Assembly (NCBI GenBank): GCA_022600195.1
Contig: JAHZKX010000045.1
Location: 124,001 to 188,000 of the forward strand
Reading direction: 5' to 3'
DNA length: 64,000 nucleotides
From: Planctomycetota bacterium
GTDB lineage: Bacteria > Planctomycetota > Planctomycetia > Planctomycetales > Planctomycetaceae
Position 1 is the first letter of the stretch. Each line of letters begins with the position of its first letter. The translations under genes and the position numbers were made by a program. Positions 8,650-18,100 of this stretch are shown piece by piece. The notes under the pieces are model-generated. The model ran no database searches, was not told where the DNA came from, and was given only the letters and a program-made list of their open reading frames with translations.

Positions 8650-9474
8650 ATGATAAAAAAACAAACTGCCAAGGCAGGTCTTGCCGGACTGTTGGTTCTG
8701 GGCATGGCCTGGTTTACGATGCCAGACCGGTTGGAAGCTGGCCATAAATGTGGAGGCCATTGCAAAGGTAGTGGTTTCCTGAAACATAGTAAATGTGGAG
8801 GTCACTGCAAAGGTGGTGGTTTTCTGAAACATGGAAAATGTGGAGGTCACTGCAAGGGTGGTGGATTTCTGAAACACGGAAAATGTTGCAGTCCCTGGAA
8901 GTTGGGGCATAAGCATAAACATAAAGGTGGCTGTCAGGATCAATCCTGTGGCTGTGGGTCCATTGCAGATTACTATTATGAAGGAGCCGTCTATGGTATG
9001 GGAAATAATGCGGGCGGCGGTTGCCGGTCGTGTCAGTCCGGAGGTGGTTATGCTGGTCCTGATGGGATGGGAGCCGGTGGTGTTGTATCGCCGCCAGTAA
9101 TCGCACGCGGGGTTGGGATACATCCTACAATATTACATTATCCGGGAACGATGGGAACAGCCTATCAACGTCCCACACGAGTGATGCCTGCAGATGGTCC
9201 CGAAGGGCACCCCCGCGATGCAGGTTTAGATATTTATGCACCTGGTGCAACGGATATTCGGGTCGTCGCGTTGAATCGACAGCGGGACGAAATGGTTGGG
9301 TATCGTGACCCTGCGAATGAGGATATCTGGGAATTTGTTACGAAGCGTCCTTTGATTCCTGGAATTCAACACATTTATCAGGTCTATGCGATTTATCCTG
9401 AGACGGGGAATGTTCCCCAGACCCGACGCGTCCGTTTGATTATGGGACGAATTGTTGAACTCAGTTACAAGTAG
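8650..9474 (+). CDS. Secreted Cys/His-repeat protein with TIGR03000-like C-terminal domain
   Basis: Exported protein of 274 residues. A signal peptide covers about residues 1-30. Residues 33-77 are three tandem 15-residue units of the form KCGGHCKGxGFLKHx, followed by CCSPW, a HKHKHK cluster and CQDQSCGCG, then a Gly-rich linker with further Cys. The C-terminal 90 residues (W-F-V-T-K-R-P-L-IPG then Y-Q-V-Y, VRLIMGRIVEL) resemble the planctomycete TIGR03000 beta domain. The density of Cys and His suggests metal binding or disulphide cross-linking outside the cytoplasm; this is inference. The gene stands alone, with about 270 bases to lpxK downstream. Function unknown. Confidence 0.85.
   Translation: MIKKQTAKAGLAGLLVLGMAWFTMPDRLEAGHKCGGHCKGSGFLKHSKCGGHCKGGGFLKHGKCGGHCKGGGFLKHGKCCSPWKLGHKHKHKGGCQDQSCGCGSIADYYYEGAVYGMGNNAGGGCRSCQSGGGYAGPDGMGAGGVVSPPVIARGVGIHPTILHYPGTMGTAYQRPTRVMPADGPEGHPRDAGLDIYAPGATDIRVVALNRQRDEMVGYRDPANEDIWEFVTKRPLIPGIQHIYQVYAIYPETGNVPQTRRVRLIMGRIVELSYK
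8746..8880 (+). repeat. Three in-frame 45-bp tandem repeats
   Basis: Three consecutive 45-base units encode residues 33-77 of the Cys/His protein. Units 2 and 3 differ only at a few third positions and encode identical peptides; unit 1 has Ser for Gly at two places. This suggests expansion by slippage or recombination. Confidence 0.9.
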
Positions 9475-9748
9475 AGATAGTGCTGATCACACTAGTTTGT
9501 AGCGTTTTTGGAGCCATCTGCGTCTGATTTCAGACCGCGAAGTATCGCGTGATGTGTTCCAACGAGTTCCAATTTGTCCCATAGCGCCCACGCCTTGTTG
9601 AGAGCATGGTAGAGATTTGAGTTGTGAAGACTGGCTGGAGATTAGCCAGAATGATTCCACTCAGCTATCATGTTCTGAACAGGGCGTGTTTTTTGTAATG
9701 GCACCGCCGGCTCCTTTCATAACTTCGAAATTTGAAGCAGGCTGATTT

Positions 9749-10807
9749 GTGAACGAAGTGGAATATCTGAGAATCATCTCAGGTCAGAGACAGGACTGGC
9801 GCGCCCGACTATTGAAGGTCTGCCTGGGTATATCCTGCTTCCCCTATCGTGTTGCGGTTGCGCTTCGTAACCGGATGTTCGATTGGCGTCTTCGATCGAC
9901 GCACCAAAGTGCCGTTCCCGTGATCAGTTTAGGTAATCTGACAACGGGTGGAACGGGGAAGACGCCTTTCGTCGCCTATTTGACTCGGTGGTTTCAAGAG
10001 CAAGGCGTCAATGTGGCGTTATTGAGTCGTGGGTATCGAGCATTGCCGGGTGAGGTGAATGACGAAAAATTATTGCTGGATCGTTTATGTCGCGGAGTTC
10101 CTCATTACCAGAATCCGAATCGAAGTGCTTCAGCAGAGCAGGCGGTTGCAGAGGGCGCTCAGCTTCTGATTCTGGATGATGGATTTCAACATCGGAAACT
10201 CGTGCGTAATCTGGACATTGTCTTAATCGATGCCTTGAATCCCTGGGGGTATGGATCTTTATTACCCCGTGGTCTGTTACGAGAGCCGAAGTCTGCATTA
10301 CGACGAGCCGATTTTGTGATTCTCACCCGGGCAGATCAATGTTCACAAACAACTTTGGAAAACCTGCAAGCGGAAATTGCGAACGAGTTATCTCAGGATC
10401 TGATTGGGCAGGCTGTGTTTCGACCTCTGGGTTTAGTGAATGCAGATGGCCAGACGCAAACGCTGGAATCTGTCGCCGGGAAAACGGTTTGGGCGTTCTG
10501 TGCCATTGGTAACCCCCTTGGTTTTCGGCAGACATTGGAGAACGCTGGCTACCGTGTCGCGGGGATGCAGATATTTCCTGACCATCATCATTATTCAAGC
10601 GAAGAACTTCAGGAGATTGGAAGTCAGGCGGCTTTGGCCTCAGCAGACTTGATTCTGACTACGAGTAAAGATCTTGTAAAATTGAGTGAACAAAAATTGT
10701 CTAAAGTTCCGGTCTGGGCGGTCGAAATTGGAGCCGAGATGACTCAGGGGAACGAGGCATTTGAGGGACTTTTGCATTCTCTTATTCTTGAAGTGTCCTC
10801 TGGCTGA
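9749..10807 (+). CDS. lpxK: Tetraacyldisaccharide 4'-kinase
   Basis: Inner-membrane lipid A enzyme that phosphorylates the 4' position of the tetraacyldisaccharide. The 352-residue length is normal. A hydrophobic N-terminal helix (about 23-40) precedes the P-loop, seen as GNLTTGGTGKTP, then the family motifs SRGY, the 'ILDDGFQHRKL' block and 'LPRGLLREP'. The start is GTG at 9749, preceded by AGCAGG. It has no lpx neighbours, as is common when lipid A genes are scattered. It shows that this organism makes lipid A-type lipopolysaccharide. Confidence 0.93.
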   Translation: MNEVEYLRIISGQRQDWRARLLKVCLGISCFPYRVAVALRNRMFDWRLRSTHQSAVPVISLGNLTTGGTGKTPFVAYLTRWFQEQGVNVALLSRGYRALPGEVNDEKLLLDRLCRGVPHYQNPNRSASAEQAVAEGAQLLILDDGFQHRKLVRNLDIVLIDALNPWGYGSLLPRGLLREPKSALRRADFVILTRADQCSQTTLENLQAEIANELSQDLIGQAVFRPLGLVNADGQTQTLESVAGKTVWAFCAIGNPLGFRQTLENAGYRVAGMQIFPDHHHYSSEELQEIGSQAALASADLILTTSKDLVKLSEQKLSKVPVWAVEIGAEMTQGNEAFEGLLHSLILEVSSG

Positions 10808-11123
10808 GATTTCCGGTTGGATGTGGGTGCTTCCGATTTCGCTCCTGATCCTCAAAAACAGTGCCTGTTGCGTTAAAATAGGCTGTTGATCCAGAAAATT
10901 GGGATATTCTCGTTTCGTAAATACTTGATTTTGGGCCTGAGTTCTGTCATTCTTGAGAGTAACGAGATTTCGTACATTGAAGGTGGTTTGTAGAGAATAC
11001 TGATCTTACCTGACGAAAGCCTGCCCAAAAAACGGGTCACGTGTCTAGAATGCAGTGTCCGTCTTCCTTCCCTCCCCGCGATGGTCTGTTCAAAAGTTAT
11101 TCAATTAAACGAGGTTTTTAATT
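10808..11123. other. Intergenic region, nothing recognised
   Basis: About 316 bases between lpxK and the cupredoxin-like gene. No ORF, RNA or hairpin with a T-run was seen. It should hold the promoter of the downstream gene. Confidence 0.4.
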
Positions 11124-11897
11124 ATGCAAAAGATGTCTTTCAGCCAGATTTTTGTTGCTACTCTTCTGATTTGTGGTGTGAATTTACTCGTGCCAACAGA
11201 TGTCTCTGCAGAAGGATGGGGAACGGTGACTGGTCAGTTCGTATATGATGGTCCTGTGCCTGAAAAAGTGATTCAGCGGAAAAAAGGGGATGCATCCATC
11301 AAAGATGCTGCCGTTTGTGCGAAAATGGATCATTACAACAATGATCTGGTGATCAATCCCGAGAACAATGGGATTCAGAACGCCTTCATGTTTCTTAAAA
11401 AAGCCAAAGTGATTCACCCCGATCTGAAATCATCCAAGGAGAAAACCGTAGTTTTCGATCAGAAGGGTTGTACTTTTATTCCACATGCGATGGTGGTTCG
11501 AACCGATCAGAAAGTGCTCGTGAAATCAAATGACCCAGTGGGCCATAATACGCATACCAATCCATTCAGGAACGAGCCCGTTAATTTTATGATGAACCCC
11601 AATGACCGTAAGGGAACAGAAGTAGCGAATGTGATTGGAGAAAAATATCCGACGAAGGTAACGTGTGACATTCACCCCTGGATGACCGCCTACTGGTTGA
11701 TTGTCGATCACCCTTATGCTGTAGTGACTGATAAGGACGGAAAGTTTACGATTAAAAATCTACCTGCAGGTAAGAACGTATTCGGTTCCTGGCACGAAAA
11801 AAGTGGACACCTGGAAAAGACGATTACAGTAGATGTGAAAGCTGGTGAAACGGTCGACTTGGGCAAGATTAAAATCAAAGCTAGTAAGTTCAAGTAA
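11124..11897 (+). CDS. Secreted cupredoxin-like protein with carboxypeptidase-regulatory-like tail
   Basis: Exported protein of 257 residues with a signal peptide (cleavage near residue 30, VSA-EGW). The central part looks like a blue-copper fold: histidines H141 and H144 (GHNTHTN), then C181, H184 and M187 in the motif CDIHPWM, giving the Cys-xx-His-xx-Met set of type 1 copper ligands. Residues about 195-257 (VVTDKDGKFTIKNLPAG, VKAGETVDLGKI) look like a carboxypeptidase regulatory-like beta domain. Similar proteins are often labelled 'methylamine utilization protein' by homology only. A role in periplasmic electron transfer or copper binding is plausible but unproven. GAGG lies 9 bases before the ATG, and a strong terminator follows. 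Confidence 0.82.
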   Translation: MQKMSFSQIFVATLLICGVNLLVPTDVSAEGWGTVTGQFVYDGPVPEKVIQRKKGDASIKDAAVCAKMDHYNNDLVINPENNGIQNAFMFLKKAKVIHPDLKSSKEKTVVFDQKGCTFIPHAMVVRTDQKVLVKSNDPVGHNTHTNPFRNEPVNFMMNPNDRKGTEVANVIGEKYPTKVTCDIHPWMTAYWLIVDHPYAVVTDKDGKFTIKNLPAGKNVFGSWHEKSGHLEKTITVDVKAGETVDLGKIKIKASKFK

Positions 11898-11930
11898 AAA
11901 AACGCTACTGTCTCACGAAGAATAGAGAAA

Positions 11931-11963
11931 GAGGGCACGTCCAACAGGACGTGTCCTTTTTAA
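11931..11963 (+). terminator. Intrinsic terminator of the cupredoxin-like gene
   Basis: Stem GGGCACGTCC / GGACGTGTCC (10 bp with one G-T pair), loop AACA, followed by TTTTT. Confidence 0.88.
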
Positions 11964-12005
11964 TGCCCTTTAACTATTGCTGACGATGATGAGGTTTTCC
12001 GAACC

Positions 12006-14165
12006 ATGCAAGTGCCTCGCAGATTCATCATTCTGGTTTTGCTGGCAACATTTTGTTGTACAGCGAAGATCAGTCTGGCTCAGCTGGAGCAAAGAGGCAC
12101 TCCAGGGAAATTTCGCGAATCAGTTTCTTTAGATGTGAATAACGCGGTTCTCAAAAAAATGGGTTCCGTTCGCGATTATCTGTCTGAGAAGCAGTGGGAA
12201 GACGCTGTCGATATTTTGGTGCAGGTTTCCGAGGAAGATGGCGACTCGCTTTATCCGGAATCGACGGGGCGTTATCTACGTGTTTCTGAATACTGTCAGA
12301 ATTTGCTGGCAGGTTTTTCAGAAGCAGCGATTACCATTTATCGTGAAAAAGTCGATCCTCGTGCCAAGCGCTGGTATGAGCAGGCGCTGGCCGAATCTTC
12401 TGAGCAACCGCTTTTAAATATTGTCGAACAGGCGTTGATGAGCAGTTATGGAGATGACGCTTTGTATCGACTGGGGGAAATTTCCTTTGAGCAGGGGGCT
12501 CTTTCGCAAGCCCGATTTTACTGGAGGAAATTAATTCCTGCAGCAGGAGCAGCGCAGCAGAGTGGTGAGGTGGGTGTATTCCATTATCCGGATACCGACT
12601 TGCCCATTCCTGAAATTCTGGCGAGATTGATTCTGGTAAGTTATTTTGAGGGGGATCTCAAGCGGGCTCAATTTGAATTGAGTGTCTTTCGTGAGAGGTA
12701 TCCGCAAGCCTCCGGATTTCTGGCGGGAAAGCAGGGAAATCTGGTCACCTTGTTATCGTCAATACTGACAGATCGCGGATTGGTTTCACTTCCCGAGACC
12801 GGGTTGGAAATGGAGACGTTTGCGGGTCATCAGACACGCAATTATCGGGCAGAAAAGAAAATTGAAGTGGGAGCAGTCGAGTGGGCGTTCCCGATTCCTG
12901 GTGCCGGTTTTCCGGGGTATGTCCGGAAACCTGCGTTTGCAAATCCCGTGCCTCCGGGCTTCTTTCCGGTAGTTCATCGAGAACATGTTTTCATTAACAA
13001 TGGCGAACGGATTTACGCGCTGAACTGGAAGAATGGATTGCCAGCCTGGTCAAATGAAAAAGAGGACAGCCCGGTGATCTACCCCTCTCGAATAGAGGGA
13101 GCACCCCGAGTTCCGTTTCGTCCGGTAGTTGGAGTTCCCCGTTTCACGATGACGATCGCGGAGGGCCGACTTTACGCGCGGATGGGAAGCCCGGTCACTT
13201 CTGTCGCGAAAGATGAACGGTTGGGTTTATTTTCAGAATTGGTATGTCTTGATCTTGATCAAGGGCAAGGGAAACTGCTCTGGAAAATTTCCTCTTCCCA
13301 ATTGCGCGAACAGAATTTTGTCTGGTCTTTTGAAGGTGCTCCGGTCATTTCAGGAAGCAGGCTGTTTGTTGTATTACATCGCGGATTTCCTGAAGTACAG
13401 ACGAACGTGGCCTGCTTCTCAACAGAAACCGGGGAATTGATCTGGAATCAAAAAGTCTGTCTGGCTTTGAGAAATATCGAAGAGGGTGTGAACTATATCA
13501 GTCATTTGTTACTGACATTGGCGGAGGGACAGCTTTATCTTTCAACTGATATGGGAGCCGTCGCTGCCCTGGATACGCGAGAAGGAAAAATCAACTGGAT
13601 TGTCACGTATCCTTCTCGAGAGGAAGTGACGCGGAAAGAGTTAAGCGATCATATGAAAACCGGTCTGGTGCCTTGTCTATACGACCGTGGAATTCTTTTT
13701 GTTGCGCCTCAGGACTCGACACAGTTAATGGCGATTGACGCCGATTCTGGTTTATTGCTCTGGCAGACGGAATTTCCGGTTCAAGTCCGGAATTTACTGG
13801 GAGTGAATTCATCAACTCTGATTGTGAGCGGTAATCAGCTTTTGGGAATCGATCGAGAGACGGGATCGGTCAGATGGAAGGTTGGTTATCATGATCCGGA
13901 GGGATTTGGTTATGGTCGGGGCATCCTGGCCGGAGAAGATGTGTATTGGCCATTACGGGAAGAAATACTGGTTGTGGATGGAGAGCAGGGTATTCTTAAG
14001 CAAAAAATTGCCTTACGTGATTTGCATGGAGAAACAGGTGGCAATTTAGTCATCGTCGGCCAGCAGTTGCTGATAGCGCAGCCTCAGAAAATAACCGTTT
14101 TTGGAAATTATGGTAAAATGCAATCTGATGAAGAGAAGAAAATCTCTGCATTGTTAACGAAGTAA
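12006..14165 (+). CDS. Secreted TPR/PQQ-like beta-propeller protein
   Basis: Exported protein of 719 residues with a signal peptide (LVLLATFCCTAKISLAQ). Residues about 45-250 are helical and TPR-like (for example DDALYRLGEISFEQGALSQARFYW). From about 280 a PQQ-type propeller follows; blade signatures with the strand-ending Trp are GLPAWSN, GKLLWKI, GELIWNQ, GKINWIV, GLLLWQT and GSVRWKV. No PQQ or haem ligands were recognised, so it is more likely a scaffold or binding protein than a dehydrogenase. It shares its N-terminal architecture with the 1521-residue protein downstream, and the two are probably paralogues. A secreted peroxiredoxin gene follows 88 bases later. Confidence 0.85.
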   Translation: MQVPRRFIILVLLATFCCTAKISLAQLEQRGTPGKFRESVSLDVNNAVLKKMGSVRDYLSEKQWEDAVDILVQVSEEDGDSLYPESTGRYLRVSEYCQNLLAGFSEAAITIYREKVDPRAKRWYEQALAESSEQPLLNIVEQALMSSYGDDALYRLGEISFEQGALSQARFYWRKLIPAAGAAQQSGEVGVFHYPDTDLPIPEILARLILVSYFEGDLKRAQFELSVFRERYPQASGFLAGKQGNLVTLLSSILTDRGLVSLPETGLEMETFAGHQTRNYRAEKKIEVGAVEWAFPIPGAGFPGYVRKPAFANPVPPGFFPVVHREHVFINNGERIYALNWKNGLPAWSNEKEDSPVIYPSRIEGAPRVPFRPVVGVPRFTMTIAEGRLYARMGSPVTSVAKDERLGLFSELVCLDLDQGQGKLLWKISSSQLREQNFVWSFEGAPVISGSRLFVVLHRGFPEVQTNVACFSTETGELIWNQKVCLALRNIEEGVNYISHLLLTLAEGQLYLSTDMGAVAALDTREGKINWIVTYPSREEVTRKELSDHMKTGLVPCLYDRGILFVAPQDSTQLMAIDADSGLLLWQTEFPVQVRNLLGVNSSTLIVSGNQLLGIDRETGSVRWKVGYHDPEGFGYGRGILAGEDVYWPLREEILVVDGEQGILKQKIALRDLHGETGGNLVIVGQQLLIAQPQKITVFGNYGKMQSDEEKKISALLTK

Positions 14166-14253
14166 ATATTCTCACGTGTTTGTTACAATCATGATTCAGC
14201 TGGCCAGTTGCCAGTTTGAAAACTATTTAAAACTTTAAAACAAGGTGAAAGAC

Positions 14254-14859
14254 ATGAAGGTATCGTATCGTAAAATTTCCTATTCGTGGTTGAGTCTCAT
14301 TTTTCTGTGTGGTCTGTCTACCAGTGCCTCTGGTCAGATTTCGGGACCTCCAGGCAACGTCGATGTTGGCGATTCGGCACCCGCATTTACTGCCAAAGAT
14401 GACAAGGGTAAAGGCTGGAAGTCGACCGACTATATTGGCAAAAAAATATTGGTGGTCTATTTCTATCCAGCGGATTTAACAGGTGGTTGTACCAAGCAGG
14501 CTTGTGGATTTCGGGATGACATGAAAAAGCTGCAAGGTAAAGACGTAGAGATCATTGGTGTCAGTGGGGATTCGGTACGAAATCATCAGCTCTTCATAAA
14601 AGAGCATGATTTGAATTTCACTCTGCTGGCTGACGAAGATGGTGGTGTCGCCAAGAAATTTGGTGTACCGTTGCGACCTGGTGGATCTATTAAGCGAACC
14701 ATTGATGGTAAGGAAGAAACCTTAACGCGTGGTGTTACCGCCGCCCGCTGGACTTTTGTGATTGACAAAAAGGGTAAGGTTGTTATGAAGAATACGAAAG
14801 TCAAAGCCGCTGATGACAGTAAAGCGATTCTGAATCTGGTCAATAAGCTGAAGTCGTAA
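14254..14859 (+). CDS. Secreted peroxiredoxin (BCP/PrxQ type)
   Basis: Thiol peroxidase of 201 residues with an export signal (SWLSLIFLCGLSTSASGQ), so it acts in the periplasm. The AhpC/TSA fold is clear: VVYFYPADLTGGCTKQAC carries the peroxidatic C79, and C84 five residues later matches the resolving Cys of many BCP-type enzymes. The FIKEHDLNFTLLADEDG and 'AARWTFVIDKKGKV' blocks follow. The ATG at 14254 is preferred over a GTG at 14245 because AAGGTGA lies at good spacing before it. It sits between two TPR/propeller genes in the same direction, suggesting a shared envelope function, although the 320-base gap downstream argues against one operon. Confidence 0.9.
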   Translation: MKVSYRKISYSWLSLIFLCGLSTSASGQISGPPGNVDVGDSAPAFTAKDDKGKGWKSTDYIGKKILVVYFYPADLTGGCTKQACGFRDDMKKLQGKDVEIIGVSGDSVRNHQLFIKEHDLNFTLLADEDGGVAKKFGVPLRPGGSIKRTIDGKEETLTRGVTAARWTFVIDKKGKVVMKNTKVKAADDSKAILNLVNKLKS

Positions 14860-15182
14860 TGATAGATTGTGGGTTCCTAATCCGGTGATTCGTCTGTAGC
14901 TCGCCTGCAAAATTGGTCATTCGTACTCGACAGTGAATGTGCTGAAGACATACAATTGATCTTGCAGGTGAGGTTACAGTTTGCATGATGATCAAATCGA
15001 ACCGGGCTATCTTATAGGTCAATTGAATGATGCGGGAATTCAGGAAGTTATTGCCGGCAACAGATTAATCGTGTATTTATCCTGACGCCAGCGAGTTCAG
15101 ACAAGATAAACGTTTTCGATGTCTGTTCGCGTTTTATTTTTAATGAATGCTTATCTAGGAAGTTGGATTTATTCCTTTGTCT
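14860..15182. other. Intergenic region, nothing recognised
   Basis: About 320 bases between the peroxiredoxin and the large propeller gene. No hairpin terminator or RNA gene was seen. Confidence 0.4.
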
Positions 15183-18100
15183 ATGGTTTCTCAATCTCAG
15201 CAAGCCAGATTCACCGGATCTCGCCATCACCTCATTTCTTTGCTGGTGATTGTCCTGGTGCATTGCATGATCACTGCAGTTCCTTGCTTCGCGCAGACCC
15301 TACGCAAAAAGGACTCTGATCTGTCAGATTTACATAATCTGTTTCCGACGAGTCGTCTCTACTCCAAGAGCTTTAATTCTGCTGTGAAGTTGATTGGAGA
15401 GAAAAAGTATTCCGCAGGTATTCCTGAGCTGCAGGCGATACTGGAAGCGCCTGAAGACTATGTTTCTGCTGAAAAAAATCAGAACTTTCTCAGCCTGAAA
15501 CGCTTGGCCCAACAGGTCATCGCTGATTTGCCAGAAGAGGGGAGACGATTTTATTCGCTGCAATATGGCCCCACTGCAGAACAGCTTTTTAAACAAGCGA
15601 CGGCTCAGGATGATATCGCACTGTTGCAGGAAGTGGTTCGTCGTTTTTTCTTTACCAAAGCAGGCGCTGATGCTGCTGATGCTCTGGGCGCCTATTACTT
15701 TGAGCGGGGAGATTTCCGTGCGGCCATTCAGCAATGGGAGTCGCTGGGAAATCAGCATGATCTGACGAAGTCGAAGGAACTCAATCTGACATTTAAACTG
15801 TCAGTTGCCTGGTATCATTTAGGGAACTTGGGAAAATGTCGTCAGGCGTTGATGCAACTGGCACGTTTGACTTCCGGAAAGACTTTTGAATTTCCGAATG
15901 GAACAAAGGCGACACTGTTTTTCAAAGAAGACAATCCGGTAGACTGGTTAGCCGGTCTGGTGGGGAGTCTGGACCTCAGAGCGGCCCAGGAACAAAAAAA
16001 CTGGACGATGTATCGCGGCAGTCCCTCGCGATTGTCGTCCGCTGCATTTGCCGTACCTTCCGCCGAACCTATCTGGCGATTTTCGACTATTCATGATCCC
16101 GCTCGCACTGATCTTACAGAAGGACCTCAACTGGAGGAAATGCTTCAAAAACTCGGCAAACATCGCCGCGAACATCAGGAGGGAGTACTGCCTGCTGCCA
16201 GTCCGCTGGTGATCAATGATAAGGTGATCTTCAGGACACACCGCAATTTGAAAGCCGTTTCCTTAACAACAGGTGAGCTGAAATGGGAAACTTCTATTTC
16301 GAATGCGCTCTATCAGGAATTGTTAAAAGATCCGCAGAATCGGGATGAAGAATTTTTAGGACCCCCGCGAACTCCTTTGGAAAATTATCTGGCACAACGC
16401 GCCTGGCAAGATTATACGATCGGGCATTTAAGCACAGATGGAAATTTGGTTTACTGTGTGGAAAACGTGGGATTTATTGCGGGGTTTTATCATTTCAGTC
16501 GGCTCGACTCAGAGAATATTCTGGTTCCTAAATCGTTTAATCGTCTGATGGCTTTTGAACTGGATTCGGGAAAATTCGCCTGGGAACTGGGAGGCCCCCG
16601 TCTGCAGAATGCGATTGATTATTCGGGTCACTATTTTCTGGGTCCCCCACTGGCTCTTCACGGGAACTTATATTGTCTGGCAGAGGAAGGGCGAGAATTC
16701 CGTTTGCTGGTATTGGATGCCCAAACAGGAAAAACACTTTGGACGCAATCTTTATTCCGCAGTGAAAACCCGATTGCCCGTGACTATACCACCGATCGTC
16801 GGCCGATGGATCACGTTCGTCGGAGGATGGGGTTAAGTCCTTCCGCAGCACATGGTGTCATTGTGTGTCAGACGGGTGCAGGCTGCACTGTCGGCATTGA
16901 TGCCGTGACGCGAAGACTGCTATGGAGAAAAATTGATGCTGGCGAGGAGATTTCACCTTATTCTGCATTTTCGCGTGTGACCAGTCAGAATGAAGAAGGC
17001 TGGGCAGAGTTTACGCCGATGATTTTTGATGACCGTGTGTTGATTTATTCTCGCAAGCGACAAAATATCCAATGTCTGAACCTGTTCGATGGAAGATTAT
17101 TATGGTCGCAACCCCGGCGGGGCAATCTATTTATTGCAACCGTTCATAAAGGAAAAATATTACTGGTTGGCAGCGACCAGATTGATGCGATTAAAACCAG
17201 TGATGGATCGGCTGCCTGGTCGAAAGCATGTCCGATTGTCGCGCCGAGTGGCCGCGGAATCGTCGTGAAAAATACGTATTTCCAACCAGTTGAAACGGGC
17301 GAGATCCTGAGTATTCGTCTTGACGATGGATTGATTCTGGCCCGTTCGCGAATCGAAACAGGCTCACTTCCTGGTAATCTGGTGGCAGCCCAGGGCATGC
17401 TGGTCTCTCAAAACGAGACCGAGGTGGTTGGTTTTCAATCCATGGATACGATCCGGAAACAAATTCGGCTGGCGAGTTTATCCAGTAAGCCAGAAGATCT
17501 GGCCTTGTCTCAGCTATTGCGGGGCGAGCTCGATCTGTTTTCCGGTGATGTGAATCTGGCGATGAAGAAAATAGACCAATCGATACAAATCAAACCGACG
17601 TTGCGTGCCAAACGGTTGTACGCAGATATGCTGTTGGAACGTCTGGATCATGAATTCGAGCAGCATGAAAATCAGGTTTCCAAAATGGAAAATCTGCTGG
17701 TTGACGACGATCAACGTAAGCGATTTTTCCAGATTCTGGCTCTGAATTATCAGCGGGTGGGTAATCTGGAAGCGGCTCTTCAAAATTACCTGAGACTGTC
17801 ACAGCTAAAGAATGTTTTCAAAGCTAAGAAGATAAATGGGGGCTCGTTTGTACGCACCGATCGTTGGATTCGTTCGCAGTTAGAGCTGATCACCATGCGT
17901 GCTTCCACTGAAGAACGCGATCAGATCCGGTTGTTCTTTTCGAGATATTATTCAGATCATCTTAAAGATGCCAATCGGGAAGAGCTGGAACGATATCTGA
18001 AATGTTGCGGGAATTTACCGGAGACACAACAGGCGCGAGTGGCTCTCGTCGGGAAATTAGAGCAGGCGATACAAGACAGTTCAAGAAACGAACAGACAGA

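Noticed and set aside
8611..9123. 170-residue minus-strand frame opposite the Cys/His-repeat gene
   Set aside because: It mirrors the 45-base repeats on the other strand and has Thr-rich repetitive content expected of a shadow; the plus-strand gene has a signal peptide and domain.
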